A stretch of DNA of 64,000 nucleotides from JAJCYL01 sp965206015 (lineage in GTDB: Bacteria > Bacteroidota > Bacteroidia > Cytophagales > Cyclobacteriaceae): contig CBDBIW010000010.1 of NCBI GenBank assembly GCA_965206015.1, positions 124,001 through 188,000 on the forward strand. Direction: 5' to 3'. Of this stretch, positions 17,023 through 25,688 are shown in pieces. Position 1 is the first letter of the stretch; the number at the start of each line of letters is the position of its first letter. Position numbers and translations under genes: made by a program. The notes under the pieces are model-generated. The model worked only from the letters and a program-made list of their open reading frames with translations. It ran no database searches and was not told the DNA's origin.

Positions 17023-18636
17023 TTATGAGCTTACGCCTGCATAGTTTATTCCCGTCAATTTATGAATATCATAATTCATTGTACTTAGATCATTTTTATT
17101 GAACCTGGAAATGTGAGCATGTCCGCAGGACCTGGCTATCACTCTGATTAACTGATTTGTAGCCTCAAAGAAATTGGCCAATTGAGTGGCTGATTGCTCC
17201 ACTATTAATCTGGCCCTCAGATTCTCTTTTTGAGTGGCAATTCCCACCGGGCAATTGTTGGTATGACAAGCCCTCATGCCCAAACAACCAATGGCCTGAA
17301 TGGCAGAGTTAGACACCGCAATGGCATCTGCTCCCATCATCATTGCTTTAGCAAAATCTTCCGCCACTCTTAATCCACCCGTGATCACTAATGTCACTCC
17401 AGTTGCTTTTCGTTTATCTAAATGCTGGCGTGCCCTGGCAAGTGCAGGTATAGTTGGTACATTGATATTGTTTCTTAAAACTGTCGGTGCCGAACCAGTT
17501 CCACCCCCGAGTCCATCAAGAATTATGTAGTCAACACCAATTTCCAGGGCAAAATCGATGTCGTTTTCAATGTGGCTGGCAGCTATTTTATATCCGACTG
17601 GAATGCCACCAGTTTTTTCATGTACTTCGCCTGCAACTTGTTTAAAATCGCTGGCTGTAAACAAATCTGGGAATGCAGCTGGTGAAATGGCTGTTTGACC
17701 AACTTTCAATCCGCGAACACTGGCTATTTCTTCTGTTACTTTATGACCAGGTAAATGTCCCCCGGTCCCGGTTTTGGCTCCCTGGCCTCCCTTGAAATGA
17801 AAAGCTTGTGCTTTTTGGACCTTATCCCAACTAAAACCAAACTTGCCGGAAGCGAGCTCATAGAAATAGCGACTGTTATTCTGCTGCTCCTCAGGTAGCA
17901 TTCCTCCCTCACCACTGCAAATGCCAGTCCCTGCTTTTTCTGCTCCCTTAGAAAGTGCGATTTTCGCTTCTCGAGATAAGGCACCGAAGCTCATGTCGGA
18001 AACGAAGAGTGGAATGTCTAGCTGGAGTGGTTTCTTAGCATTCGGTCCTATCACTACTTTGGTATCTACTGTTTCCTCGTCCAACAGCGGCCGACTTGCC
18101 AGTTGAGCTGGTAAGAATTGAATATCTTCCCATTTTGGCAGGGTGTTACGGTCGACACCCATTGCAACTGAAGGGCCATGTTGACCCAACTTCTTCAACC
18201 CGTTTCTAGCCAGTTCAGATATAAACCCCGTATAAGGTTCAGTATCTTCAGGATGTGTGTCCGCATATTGACCCAGGTATTGGTCACGATTAAATGGCTG
18301 TGGATGTACTACTATAAAATCGTCTATCTCAGCTTCATCTATGATTACATCATCGCCCTCTACTCTTGATAAAAACTTGTGCAGTACTTCAGAATTATTG
18401 TATGCGGAGACACCTGTGTCAAGGCGATAATCCCAACCGTGAACACCACAAATAAGATTGTCACCTTCAACATGGCCGTCAGCCATTAGAGCTCCCCTGT
18501 GAAGACAACGTCCATAAAGGACAGAGACTTGACCTTCAAATTTGATAATCACCAAGTCCAATCCATTTACTTGTTTGTGAGTTGGCTGCTTCTCTTCCAA
18601 TTCTGTAACAGTTAATAATTTCAAAGCTTTTTGCAT
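17023..18636 (-). CDS. Rieske domain fused to glutamate synthase-type FMN domain
   Basis: A 537-residue fusion. Residues 1-105 are a Rieske [2Fe-2S] ferredoxin domain with ligands Cys44, His46 (CLHRGAL) and Cys63, His66 (CGVHGWDY). Residues 150-520 are the FMN-binding barrel of glutamate synthase large subunits, with SFGALSREAKIALSKGAE, GEGGMLPEE, KGGQGAKTGTGGHLPG, DGLGGGTGSAP and the 3Fe-4S-type cysteine cluster CLGMRACHTNNCPVG. There is no glutaminase domain, so it cannot take ammonia from glutamine by itself. It may be a ferredoxin-like, electron-coupled glutamate synthase relative or a different FMN oxidoreductase. It stands alone; 18637-18762 upstream presumably holds its promoter. Confidence 0.85.
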   Translation of the reverse strand: MQKALKLLTVTELEEKQPTHKQVNGLDLVIIKFEGQVSVLYGRCLHRGALMADGHVEGDNLICGVHGWDYRLDTGVSAYNNSEVLHKFLSRVEGDDVIIDEAEIDDFIVVHPQPFNRDQYLGQYADTHPEDTEPYTGFISELARNGLKKLGQHGPSVAMGVDRNTLPKWEDIQFLPAQLASRPLLDEETVDTKVVIGPNAKKPLQLDIPLFVSDMSFGALSREAKIALSKGAEKAGTGICSGEGGMLPEEQQNNSRYFYELASGKFGFSWDKVQKAQAFHFKGGQGAKTGTGGHLPGHKVTEEIASVRGLKVGQTAISPAAFPDLFTASDFKQVAGEVHEKTGGIPVGYKIAASHIENDIDFALEIGVDYIILDGLGGGTGSAPTVLRNNINVPTIPALARARQHLDKRKATGVTLVITGGLRVAEDFAKAMMMGADAIAVSNSAIQAIGCLGMRACHTNNCPVGIATQKENLRARLIVEQSATQLANFFEATNQLIRVIARSCGHAHISRFNKNDLSTMNYDIHKLTGINYAGVSS

Positions 18637-18762
18637 GTTATCAATATTTAGTTTGGTCCAACTTATAAATTTATTCTCAAGATGCTATTTTAACTCCGTT
18701 ATTAACAAGTGTTTGTCTAATACATTACCAATTAATACGATATTTTGATACACTGCCGCGAC

Positions 18763-18903
18763 TATAATGCTCCCCTAAAACAGGGCAGGTAGTTAAGATG
18801 TGATATTACTTAACTTTAATTACCTGAAACATGAAAACAAGTCGAAGAAAATTCAGCTCCTTAACTTTATCCTCTATCTGTCTTAATAATGGGGAGCATT
18901 ATA
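18763..18903 (+). mobile_element. 141-bp MITE-like element, possible IS3 deletion derivative
   Basis: Perfect 13-bp terminal inverted repeats, TATAATGCTCCCC at 18763-18775 and its complement at 18891-18903, enclose 115 bases. Inside, an ATG at 18831 opens a 25-codon frame beginning MKTSRRKFSS, which resembles the first residues of IS3-type OrfA transposases, then runs into the right repeat. That is what a short internal-deletion derivative would look like. I could not find a convincing target duplication, and no second copy is in the window. Confidence 0.4.
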
Positions 18904-18935
18904 TATAGAGTTCAGAATACCTTGACGTTAATGGA

Positions 18936-19715
18936 TTAAATTGGACTTCTTATGGAATCAATAAATTTCCCAATATCTAGTTTGAAGTTGTTCGAATGGG
19001 CAAGCAGTTTAATGAATGCGCTTCCTATAATTGCTCCGCTGGCATATTCACAAGCTTTGCAAAATGTTTCGTTGTTACTAATTCCAAATCCAATTAGCCG
19101 TGGATTGCTAAGTTCCATTTGGTTAACCCTTTCAAAGTATTGAATCTGGCCAGCATCAATATAGCCTTTGGACCCCGTGATGCTTGCGGAGGAGACCATA
19201 TAGATGAAGCCATTAGTATTTTGGTCAATTTCAACGAGGTGCTCTTGGGCCGTTTGAGGAGTTATCAAGAATATATTACTCAGGTTACAGTGATCAAAAA
19301 TCTCTTTAAAATGTGTGCAATACTCATGCATGGGAAGATCCGGAATAATTAGGCCATCTATGCCTGTTTCTACGCATTTCCGGCTGAAATCTTCTACGCT
19401 ATATTGCATAATGGGATTGAGATAACCCATCAGGATTAAGGGTAAATCAATTTCAGATCGAATGCCCTCCAATTGTTTAAAGAGATGTTTGATCGTCATC
19501 CCGTTGTTTAGAGCAGTTTGGTTGCTTCCCTGAATAGTAGGTCCATCTGCCACAGAATCTGAATAAGGCATGCCAATCTCCACCAGATCAACACCAGATT
19601 GCTGGAGGGCTTCTAAAACAGGAACAGTATCATCCAGTGATGGAAATCCAGCAGTAAAGTAGATGGATAAGATGTCTTCTTTTTTCCTTAGAAATAGTTC
19701 TTTAATTCTATTCAC
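18936..19715 (-). CDS. trpA: tryptophan synthase alpha chain
   Basis: A 259-residue TIM-barrel protein that splits indole-3-glycerol phosphate to indole and glyceraldehyde 3-phosphate and passes indole to TrpB. Signature LVEIGMPYSDSVADGPTIQ contains the catalytic Glu and Asp; the phosphate-binding end has VSSASITGSKG and GFGISN. Length is normal. No other trp gene is next to it: a Rieske/GltB-like gene is upstream on the same strand side and a decayed M23 gene lies on the other. The rest of the trp operon must be outside the window, or trpA is separated from it. Confidence 0.95.
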   Translation of the reverse strand: MNRIKELFLRKKEDILSIYFTAGFPSLDDTVPVLEALQQSGVDLVEIGMPYSDSVADGPTIQGSNQTALNNGMTIKHLFKQLEGIRSEIDLPLILMGYLNPIMQYSVEDFSRKCVETGIDGLIIPDLPMHEYCTHFKEIFDHCNLSNIFLITPQTAQEHLVEIDQNTNGFIYMVSSASITGSKGYIDAGQIQYFERVNQMELSNPRLIGFGISNNETFCKACEYASGAIIGSAFIKLLAHSNNFKLDIGKFIDSIRSPI

Positions 19716-19895
19716 TTACTTACAATTGAGGTACAAATGTAGTTCGAGAATGCAGGAATCATTGAGTCCTTGCTATAAATCCCGACTTCGTAAAAATTCA
19801 CATAAATATTACACTGAATTCAGTTAGGAGAACTAGTTTTAAGCGCAATCGAGCATTTTAAAAATTTAAAAGACGAGCAATATAAAAACCCCATT

Positions 19896-20343
19896 GTGTT
19901 GAAATTCATATGGATTTATGTGCTTTTAGTGAGCATCAACCTTTCATGCGGAAATGATAATGATCAAAATGCTCCACCAGAATCTATTGCCTGCCGAATC
20001 CCACCTGGGGCATCACAATGGGTTTGCTTACGGCTTTGACGCTAAAACTGGCGATACGATTTTAGCGGCCCGGCCTGGCAGGATAATATTTATTGACGAG
20101 CAGTGGGAAGATGGTAATCGGACACCCTGTGAGGAGAATTTTGTGTTCATAGAACATACCGGCGGACCAGTCGCAAGCTACGTGCACTTGACAAAAGACG
20201 GGGCTCTCCCCAGAGTCGATAGATTTGTCAAGCAAAGTGAACCTGTTATAGGTTGAAGGGGAGATACCGGTAATTCAGGTGGCCCATTGGACGAGCATCG
20301 TGGGTTAGTGCATAATGGCAAGTATCTGGCACTACCATTTTGA
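19896..20343 (+). pseudogene. M23-family peptidase lipoprotein, decayed
   Basis: A GTG at 19896 opens a lipoprotein leader ending VSINLSCGNDNDQ. After about 45 codons the frame shifts into HHNGFAYGFDAKTGDTILAA and FVFIEHTGGPVASYVHL, the M23 (LytM) lysostaphin-type core. A TGA at 20254 interrupts it, and the sequence continues as GDTGNSGGPLDEHRG, where the HxH zinc motif (usually GGPHLHFE) is destroyed. It ends at 20343. A dead cell-wall endopeptidase-like gene. Confidence 0.7.
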
Positions 20344-20452
20344 AAAGAAAGTAAGTAGAAGGGGGTAAAATTTTCTACCCCCCTGCTTTGGCTAACTATC
20401 TACCAGATGCTGATTCCAATATTATGACATTTGGGTCATTATTTTGCTCACA

Positions 20453-20695
20453 TCAATACCAGGACCCTTCTGCGATGCTGCTTTGTAGCTCCTGATCCGC
20501 TCTGAAAAAGTGACAAAGTTGATGGTAAAGAATTTCATCTTTCCCTGGTCCGTCCACACCTTTTAAAGCACCAACAAAATTGTTGATGGTAGCTGCTTGT
20601 TCATCATCATTCATGACCTCAAATGGATATGGCACAAGCGAACACTTGCACCAGGATGGGAGGTGCAATTCAGATATTCCGTTAAAAGCTTTCAA
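20453..20695 (-). CDS. hypothetical 80-residue protein
   Basis: An open frame with ATG at 20695 encoding a mostly hydrophilic 80-residue product, including FEVMNDDEQAATINNFVGAL and ILYHQLCHFFRADQEL. No domain is recognised. Codon use is unremarkable and neighbours are decayed, so it could be a genuine small gene or the remnant of a longer one. Confidence 0.3.
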   Translation of the reverse strand: MKAFNGISELHLPSWCKCSLVPYPFEVMNDDEQAATINNFVGALKGVDGPGKDEILYHQLCHFFRADQELQSSIAEGSWY

Positions 20696-20699
20696 CTAT

Positions 20700-21383
20700 G
20701 ACATTACTATACTAACCCGTTGTGCCAATTAATCAGGAGTAAGAAAAAGTGTACAAAATACTGATTATCAATAAATTAAGGTATGTACAATTTAATTCAT
20801 TGAACAAGTTCATGCACAACATCAAAAGTAATTCCGGCAAGATTCTTCAAACAGTCAAATCACTATTACGCTAAAACTTTTCAGGATTTAAAACCGGGAT
20901 ATTGACTGAAATTACAACCTTGACTGGCGTTCAGTGGATCAACAAATCTGATTGCAACAGATCAGTCAATAACTTGAAAGTTGCTATTGTCCAACTGGCA
21001 CAACGGGTTATTATCAACTCAGCTTGTTTTTACCTGTTTGATGAGCTGCCGGTCTCTATCCAGCCTGGTCAAGTTTTATTGGCAATAAATTTTTATTGGC
21101 AATAAATTATTAAGTTAACGACCAATTCTAAATCATATCCAGTTTTAAAGCATATCGAGATGAATTATTCTTCCGGAACCCGAAATATCCGCAACACAAT
21201 ACACAGAGCTGCCCATTGAGCTGTCCGCAAATACGATAGGTACGGGAGAAGCAGTTACCATGACCGGTGCCCCCATGTTACAGCACCGGAACTTTGTCAA
21301 ACTCTACTAATACCGTTATTCATAATTAAATATGATAACAGTTCTTTTTTTCGATCAAAAACCTTTTTAATCACCTACTATTT
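20700..21383. other. gene-poor stretch with unidentified remnants
   Basis: No convincing gene. A 67-codon frame (20902-21105) ends in a duplicated AATTTTTATTGGCAATAAAT-like stretch at 21080-21110. A start-less frame at 21162-21309 reads ILPEPEISATQYTELPIELS and looks like real coding sequence of unknown origin. Both are best read as debris. Confidence 0.35.
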
Positions 21384-21596
21384 GTGAATATGAAAACCAG
21401 TGAAATTCAAAAACAGCTAAAGAAATTGAATATAGATGACAATACAAAAACAGCTATAACAACTTTAATAGATATAAAAACTGAAAACGATATGAGAGAA
21501 GTAATTAAAGAAATTGGTGCTTTAAAAAATACTTTTGAAAGTAAATTCAATGTATTTGAAAGTAAACTTAATGTTTTAGAAAATAGGAGACTGTAA
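21384..21596 (+). pseudogene. coiled-coil protein, 3' end replaced by IS256
   Basis: The frame starts MNMKTSEIQKQLKKLNID (the second Met may be the true start) and ends with heptad-like repeats, FESKFNVFESKLNVLE. After residue 67 it enters the IS256-type terminal repeat at 21589 and stops at 21596, so the original C-terminus is gone. The intact protein was probably a longer coiled-coil stalk. Function unknown. Confidence 0.45.
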
Positions 21597-22909
21597 ACTG
21601 AACTCTGTCTAAGATAAAAATTAAGAACATTATAACTTAGACAAAATGACACAAGAAGAAGTAGACCAGTTACAGAGCAAGGCCCTGGAGCAATTCAAAT
21701 CAGACAAATCATTATTCGGTAAGGATGGAGCATTTGCTCCGATGCTAAAGCAGTTTTTGGAATCAGCACCTGAGGCAGAAATGGATGTTCACCCTGATGA
21801 AGCCGAACGTTTGGAAGGCAACAAACGCAATGGCAAAGGCAGGAAGACTATCAAAAGCAATACCGGCCCTGTAGAGATAGAGACGCCACAAGACAGGCAG
21901 AGCACTTTCGCGCCCCCGGATCATCAGGAAATGGGAGACTGTTCCTGCAGACAGTTTGCAGGACAAGATCATTGGCTTGTATGGTCTTGGAATGAGCCTT
22001 CGTGACATCAGCGAACATATCAAAGAGGTGTACGATACGGAGACCTCCCATACGTGTTGAGTCAAATCACCGACCGATCATCCCGGAAGTGAAAGCCTGG
22101 CAGGACCGGCCATTGGAGCCTGTCAATTGCATTGTGTGGTTAGATGCGATGCACTACAAGGTTCGATCAGAAAGTAAGGTTGAGCATAAGGCCTTATACA
22201 ATATTCCGGGTATCAATTCATCTGGTATGAAAGAGGTATTGGGCATGTACCTGTTGGAAAGCGAAGGAGCCAACTTCTGGTTACAAGTCCTCAGTGACCT
22301 GCACAACCGCGGCTTGAGAGATATTCTGATTGCTTGTACAGACATCTCAAGGGCTTTTCAGAGGTCATTCAGAGTGTCCAAAAGCTGAAGTACAGAGCTG
22401 TATCATTCATCATATCCGCAATTCGCTCAAGTATGTAGCCGGCCAAGACCAAAAGGCATTCATGGTAGATCTCAAGTTGGTATATCGTGCAGATACTAAA
22501 GAGATGGCAGAAGTGGAACTAGAAAACCTGGCTGAAAAATGGGGAAATAAGTATCCGATCGTGATCCAGTCCTGGCAAACAACCGGGAGAAACTGACCAC
22601 CTGCTTTCAGTACACAGCTCCAATGCGCAAGCTGATTTATGCCACCAATGCGGTAGAAGGCTACCACCGTCAGATAAGAAAAGTGACCAAAACTAAGGGA
22701 GCGTTTACTTCGGATATGGCCTTACAGAAACTTGTCTATTTGGCTACAAGAAACATCGAGAAAAGAAGTAGAGTTCACCTCTACAAAACTGGAGTCTGAC
22801 CGTCCAACAACTCGCTATTAAATTTGGAGATCGGTTACCTTTGGATTTAGAACACATCAAGCCCCTCCAAAGGGATGACTCAACAGACAGAGTTTAATTT
22901 ACACTGCTA
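21589..22909 (+). mobile_element. IS256-family insertion sequence, inactive
   Basis: Imperfect terminal inverted repeats are visible: GACTGTAAACTGAACTCTGTCT from 21589 and, reading inward from about 22907, GCAGTGTAAATTAAACTCTGTCT. The 1.3-kb size fits IS256. It contains a frameshifted transposase gene. I could not identify a clear target duplication; the gene pieces on either side do not look like halves of one gene. Confidence 0.8.
21646..22897 (+). pseudogene. IS256-family (Mutator-type) transposase, frameshifted
   Basis: Coding starts MTQEEVDQLQSKALEQFKSD and is recognisable to near 22897, but in several frames. Landmarks are GLYGLGMSLRDISEHI (near 21970), CIVWLDAMHYKVR with the catalytic Asp, the segment with ACTDISRAF where the usual DGLKGF-type motif lies, and MRKLIYATNAVEGYHRQIRK in place of the usual TTNAIES near the C-terminal Glu. 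At least three frame changes (near 21890, 22380 and 22590) make it non-functional. Confidence 0.85.
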
Positions 22910-23176
22910 TATGCAATAACCGGCTGGCATGAAGAATCAGTTGAGAAATCAAGTCCTTTAGTCACGGGGATTAGAAAATTAGAAGGATTGAGATTATTAT
23001 CTTGTTCATTTCATTCCGAATTTGATTTTACACTTTCATTTGAGGATGGATTTAATCTGTCAGTTTTTTCGGATAATACGACAAACAGCATAGTTGATGA
23101 GAATTGGGCTATTTGTGATATCTCAAATGACAAATGTTATACGTTGGACAATGAGTTTAATTTAAAAATAGTGTAG
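22910..23176 (+). pseudogene. C-terminal fragment of an unknown protein between two IS elements
   Basis: A continuous open frame emerges from the IS256 right end (ITGWHEESVEKSSPLV) and continues through FHSEFDFTLSFEDGFNLSVF to ENWAICDISNDKCYTL. Its stop codon, TAG at 23174-23176, belongs to the left end of the following IS3 element, so both ends are cut. The beta-rich pattern with a Trp before a short acidic strand reminds me of small immunity-type or DUF proteins, but I cannot name a family. Confidence 0.4.
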
Positions 23177-23178
23177 CC

Positions 23179-24128
23179 TTACCAGTTATCGGACCACTCT
23201 AAATTCAACTTTTTAGTTGAATTCAACTTTTTAGTTGATTTTTTAGCTATCAGGGAGCTGTTAATTGTGGTAAAGTCCTGAACAGGCTTGCGGGGAGGCA
23301 CTTTTCCACTGTTCACAGCTTGTACATAATAGTCCATCGGTGATATTCCACCAGGTGAACTATGGGGATGATGACCGTTATAATCTTGTCTCCATCTCTC
23401 AGCTATTATTCTCACCTGCTCCAGATCCTCGAACCAACAGGCGTCCGGAACGTCTTCTCTGAAGAGTCGATTGAACCTTTCAATGCAGGCATTCTCTGCA
23501 GGCTTGCCAGGTTGTATAAACTTTAACCTGATGTTTTTCTGCTTACACCAATCACCCAGTCGATCAGAGATGAACTCTGGCCCATTATCTACTCTTATGT
23601 GCTTTGGCAATCCATGCTCTTCTTCGATGACTTCAAGGATTCTTACGAGCCGATTCGCAGGAAAACCAAGTGCCACTTCAATAGCAGGAGCTTCTCGATT
23701 ACAATCATCTGTTAGATTGAACACGCTGATCTTTCGTCCATCTGTAAGTGCATCGCTCATAAAGTCCATACTCCATGTATGATTTGGACTCTCAGGAACA
23801 AGTAAAGGCTCCCTGATACGACAGGCAGTCGTTTTTTGTGCTTTCTTCTCATCTGCAATTTCATCAGTCCATATACACGTAGTACTTTATTTCTACTCCA
23901 CTCATGGTCCTGTTGCCGCATTCTGCCATAGTAGGTGTCGAATCCTCTGGTGGGCAGTTGTTCTGCCAACCCGGTTGGTTTCGCTATGACCGGCCGATCA
24001 TCTCGTGTACTTTGGTAGTACCACATGGATCGGCAGAAACTCATTACTAAACAAACTCTTCGGATGCTTTGATGACAGGTTGTTGGTAAATGCTCACACA
24101 TCTGCTTCTTGACAGCAGGGCCTACCAC
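23179..24128 (-). pseudogene. IS3-family transposase OrfB, frameshifted
   Basis: A first frame from a GTG at 24128 encodes a HTH_21-like N-terminal part; a second, to 23179, carries the integrase core: FMSDALTDGRKISVFN, the catalytic Asp in RVDNGPEF, and the Glu in ENACIERFNRLFRED, followed by WRQDYNGHHPHSSPGG. A frame break lies near 23757-23782, exactly between the two parts. The C-terminus holds an 18-bp tandem duplication (23203-23220 and 23221-23238) that repeats STKKLN. Confidence 0.85.
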
Positions 24129-24388
24129 TTTTTTGACAGTACGTCTTTTAACATGATGTTATCCAGACTCAGATCAGCATACATTTGCTTTAGCCGTCTG
24201 TTCTCGTCCCTGAGTTCCTTCAACTCTTTCAATTGACTCGCATCCATCCCTGCATATTTCTTCCGTCAGTTGTAAAATGTGCCTTTGTGGATACCCGGTT
24301 CTCGACAGATGTCCTCGGATCTGCGTCCTTGCTCGTTCGCTTTAAGTGCCTTGATTATCTGGCTCTCGGTAAATTTTGATTTCTTCAT
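24122..24388 (-). pseudogene. IS3-family transposase OrfA with nonsense codon
   Basis: Begins MKKSKFTESQIIKALKANEQ and continues with GRRSEDICREPGIHKGTFYN, the helix-turn-helix of IS3 OrfA. The next codon is TGA where a Trp is expected, then RKKYAGMDASQLKELKEL and the leucine-zipper part with QMYADLSLDNIMLKDVLSKKW. A single substitution therefore stops it. It ends at a TAG at 24122-24124, overlapping the start of OrfB as usual in this family. Confidence 0.8.
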
Positions 24389-24452
24389 TTTGACAGTTTA
24401 AGGTTACTAATTTGTTCATTGTTAAACTGTCCGATTTTTTGGTAAGGCTACA

Positions 24453-24753
24453 GTATTTAGATTTAACTACAATAAGACCAATTCTATTGGCATTAAATCC
24501 TTGTGTTCATTCCCTGGAATATCTGGTCTGTTGAAGAAGGTGTCTGCAAGTATTTTATTGGGACTGCCGGCGAATGGATCGAGGGAGGTATAGGTACAAA
24601 TTTGAACTAGATTCAGGAGCAACCTCACATCATTCATCTTGCAGATTTTTTTAATTCTCCATCTGTTTGTAATTATCTATTAATACATACCTTTGCGACA
24701 CATTTTTTGAGGTATCAGGAATATTCTGTGGGTTTCTAAAAATTTATATTGAA
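24453..24753. other. intergenic upstream of tRNA-Asp
   Basis: About 300 bases with no gene. A start-less open frame after the IS3 end (FRFNYNKTNSIGIKS) may be more of the fragment that lies before the IS. The tRNA promoter should be in the AT-rich 24650-24750. Confidence 0.35.
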
Positions 24754-24827
24754 GGAGTGGTAGTTCAGATGGTTAGAATGCCTGCCTGTCACGCAGGAGG
24801 TCGCGGGTTCGAGTCCCGTCCATTCCG
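24754..24827 (+). tRNA. tRNA-Asp (GTC)
   Basis: A complete cloverleaf: acceptor GGAGTGG pairs with CCATTCC (one G-T wobble), the anticodon stem CCTGC/GCAGG encloses loop CTGTCAC with anticodon GTC, and the T arm is CGGGTTCGAGTCCCG. Discriminator base is G; the CCA tail is not encoded. It borders the phage remnant on its 3' side, a common integration position, though I see no attachment-site repeat of the tRNA 3' end in the window. Confidence 0.97.
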
Positions 24828-24863
24828 CACTCATAATCAGGCACTTACGAGATAAAAATGGTT

Positions 24864-25105
24864 CTACAGAGTTTCTTGTGGGTAAAGGGATAAATTGCCA
24901 TGAAAAAACAGGATAGCACTTTTGAACTTTTCAAAGGTTCGACAGCTTCTTGCCGAGAGCTTGATTTCTTGGAGTTTACCATTGAGACGCTCAGCCATTG
25001 CGTTACTTTTAGCAAATATCATTGCGTTAATAATTCCTTGCATATGAGCCTTAAACATATTAGCGACTTTAATGATTTGACCAATACCACATCTTTGAGC
25101 GTTTC
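24864..25105 (-). pseudogene. ISL3-family transposase, C-terminal remnant
   Basis: The minus-strand frame ends with VANMFKAHMQGIINAMIFAK, SNAMAERLNGKLQEIKLSAR and CRTFEKFKSAILFFHGNLSL. The N-AMAERLNGK-QE-K segment contains the catalytic Glu region of ISL3/IS204 transposases. Only the last 80 residues remain, joined directly to the truncated phage virion gene upstream. Confidence 0.75.
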
Positions 25106-25387
25106 TTAGCCAAATGTGGTGCTTCCGGCTTTTCTGCGCCTGTATTTTGTCTTAGCACCTTTCTTTCGCGGGTGCCTGGAGGGGACATTGGAGTTGGCTC
25201 CGTACCTAAACCCGTACCAGCTGCTGGCGGGGTCTGTTCTTTTTACATCCTTCCACGGCTTGCCGTCAAAGCTCTGCTCATCGAAATTTTCGGTGAAGTG
25301 GTTCACGGCTTCTACCCCGATGATGCGACCCGCTTTTTTTTGAATGACTTTCTCTATTTTTTTGAGGTCTTTGACAAGAGCTTTCAT
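25106..25387 (-). pseudogene. phage virion morphogenesis protein (Mu G-like), 3'-truncated
   Basis: MKALVKDLKKIEKVIQKKAG opens a 93-residue product containing FDEQSFDGKPWKDVKRTDPA and basic HPRKKGAKTKYRRRK, the pattern of phage virion morphogenesis (Mu gpG-type) tail-completion proteins, usually 140-190 residues. The C-terminus is replaced where the ISL3 remnant begins. It overlaps the small membrane protein gene upstream by 4 bases, as phage operons do. Confidence 0.6.
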
Positions 25388-25596
25388 GGTTGACGTTTTT
25401 CAAGTTCTTTCACTCTTTTCTCCAGGAGTTTAATGTATTTTTCCTGATTACCGCTGTCGCCCCATTCAAAAAGGTGAGAGGCTTTTACTTTAATAGAAAA
25501 AAGCTGTAACAACAAAGTCAAAGCCATAAAGAAAAGGTCTCCTATAACAAAAAGGGCGATGGCCTGAGCAATATTGATCGTTGCTAAAAAGTCCAT
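25384..25596 (-). CDS. small phage-associated membrane protein
   Basis: A 70-residue product with a hydrophobic first half (residues 5-35, two short segments or one long helix) and a charged tail, YIKLLEKRVKELEKRQP, that should form a coiled coil. Its place between virion genes suggests a holin/spanin-like or structural accessory role, but no family is recognised. ATG at 25596; it overlaps the next gene by ATGA. Confidence 0.45.
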   Translation of the reverse strand: MDFLATINIAQAIALFVIGDLFFMALTLLLQLFSIKVKASHLFEWGDSGNQEKYIKLLEKRVKELEKRQP

Positions 25597-25637
25597 ATTA
25601 TCTGATTTAAAGTATCTTTTTTCGTATCTTTGGTATG

Positions 25638-25688
25638 AGGCTTTGATCAGGACGCCGGAATTCTATCCGGTCTCACCTGATTGAGGCC
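25638..25688 (-). terminator. three-step hairpin after the phage head gene
   Basis: Read on the minus strand, directly after the stop at 25689-25691, the RNA folds as GGC..ATCAGG..ACCGG / CCGG..CCTGAT..GCC, a stem interrupted by small bulges with an AT-rich loop. There is no T run, so it is more likely a structured spacer or processing/translation element than a classic intrinsic terminator. Confidence 0.4.

Larger units (their letters stand above)
23172..24452 (-). mobile_element. IS3-family (IS407-type) insertion sequence, inactive
   Basis: Terminal inverted repeats begin TGTAGCCTTACC at both ends (23172-23183, and complement at 24441-24452), continuing imperfectly with ATCGGAC. The 1281-bp length and two overlapping frames, orfA then orfB, on the minus strand fit IS3. 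Both frames are damaged. The flanking four bases (ATAG and GTAT) are not a clean target duplication. Confidence 0.85.

Noticed and set aside
18763..18903. interpretation as a transcription terminator
   Set aside because: The 13-bp arms are separated by 115 bases and no T run follows, so a terminator is unlikely.
20902..21105. 67-codon frame
   Set aside because: No recognisable domain, and its end is a short duplicated sequence; more likely debris.
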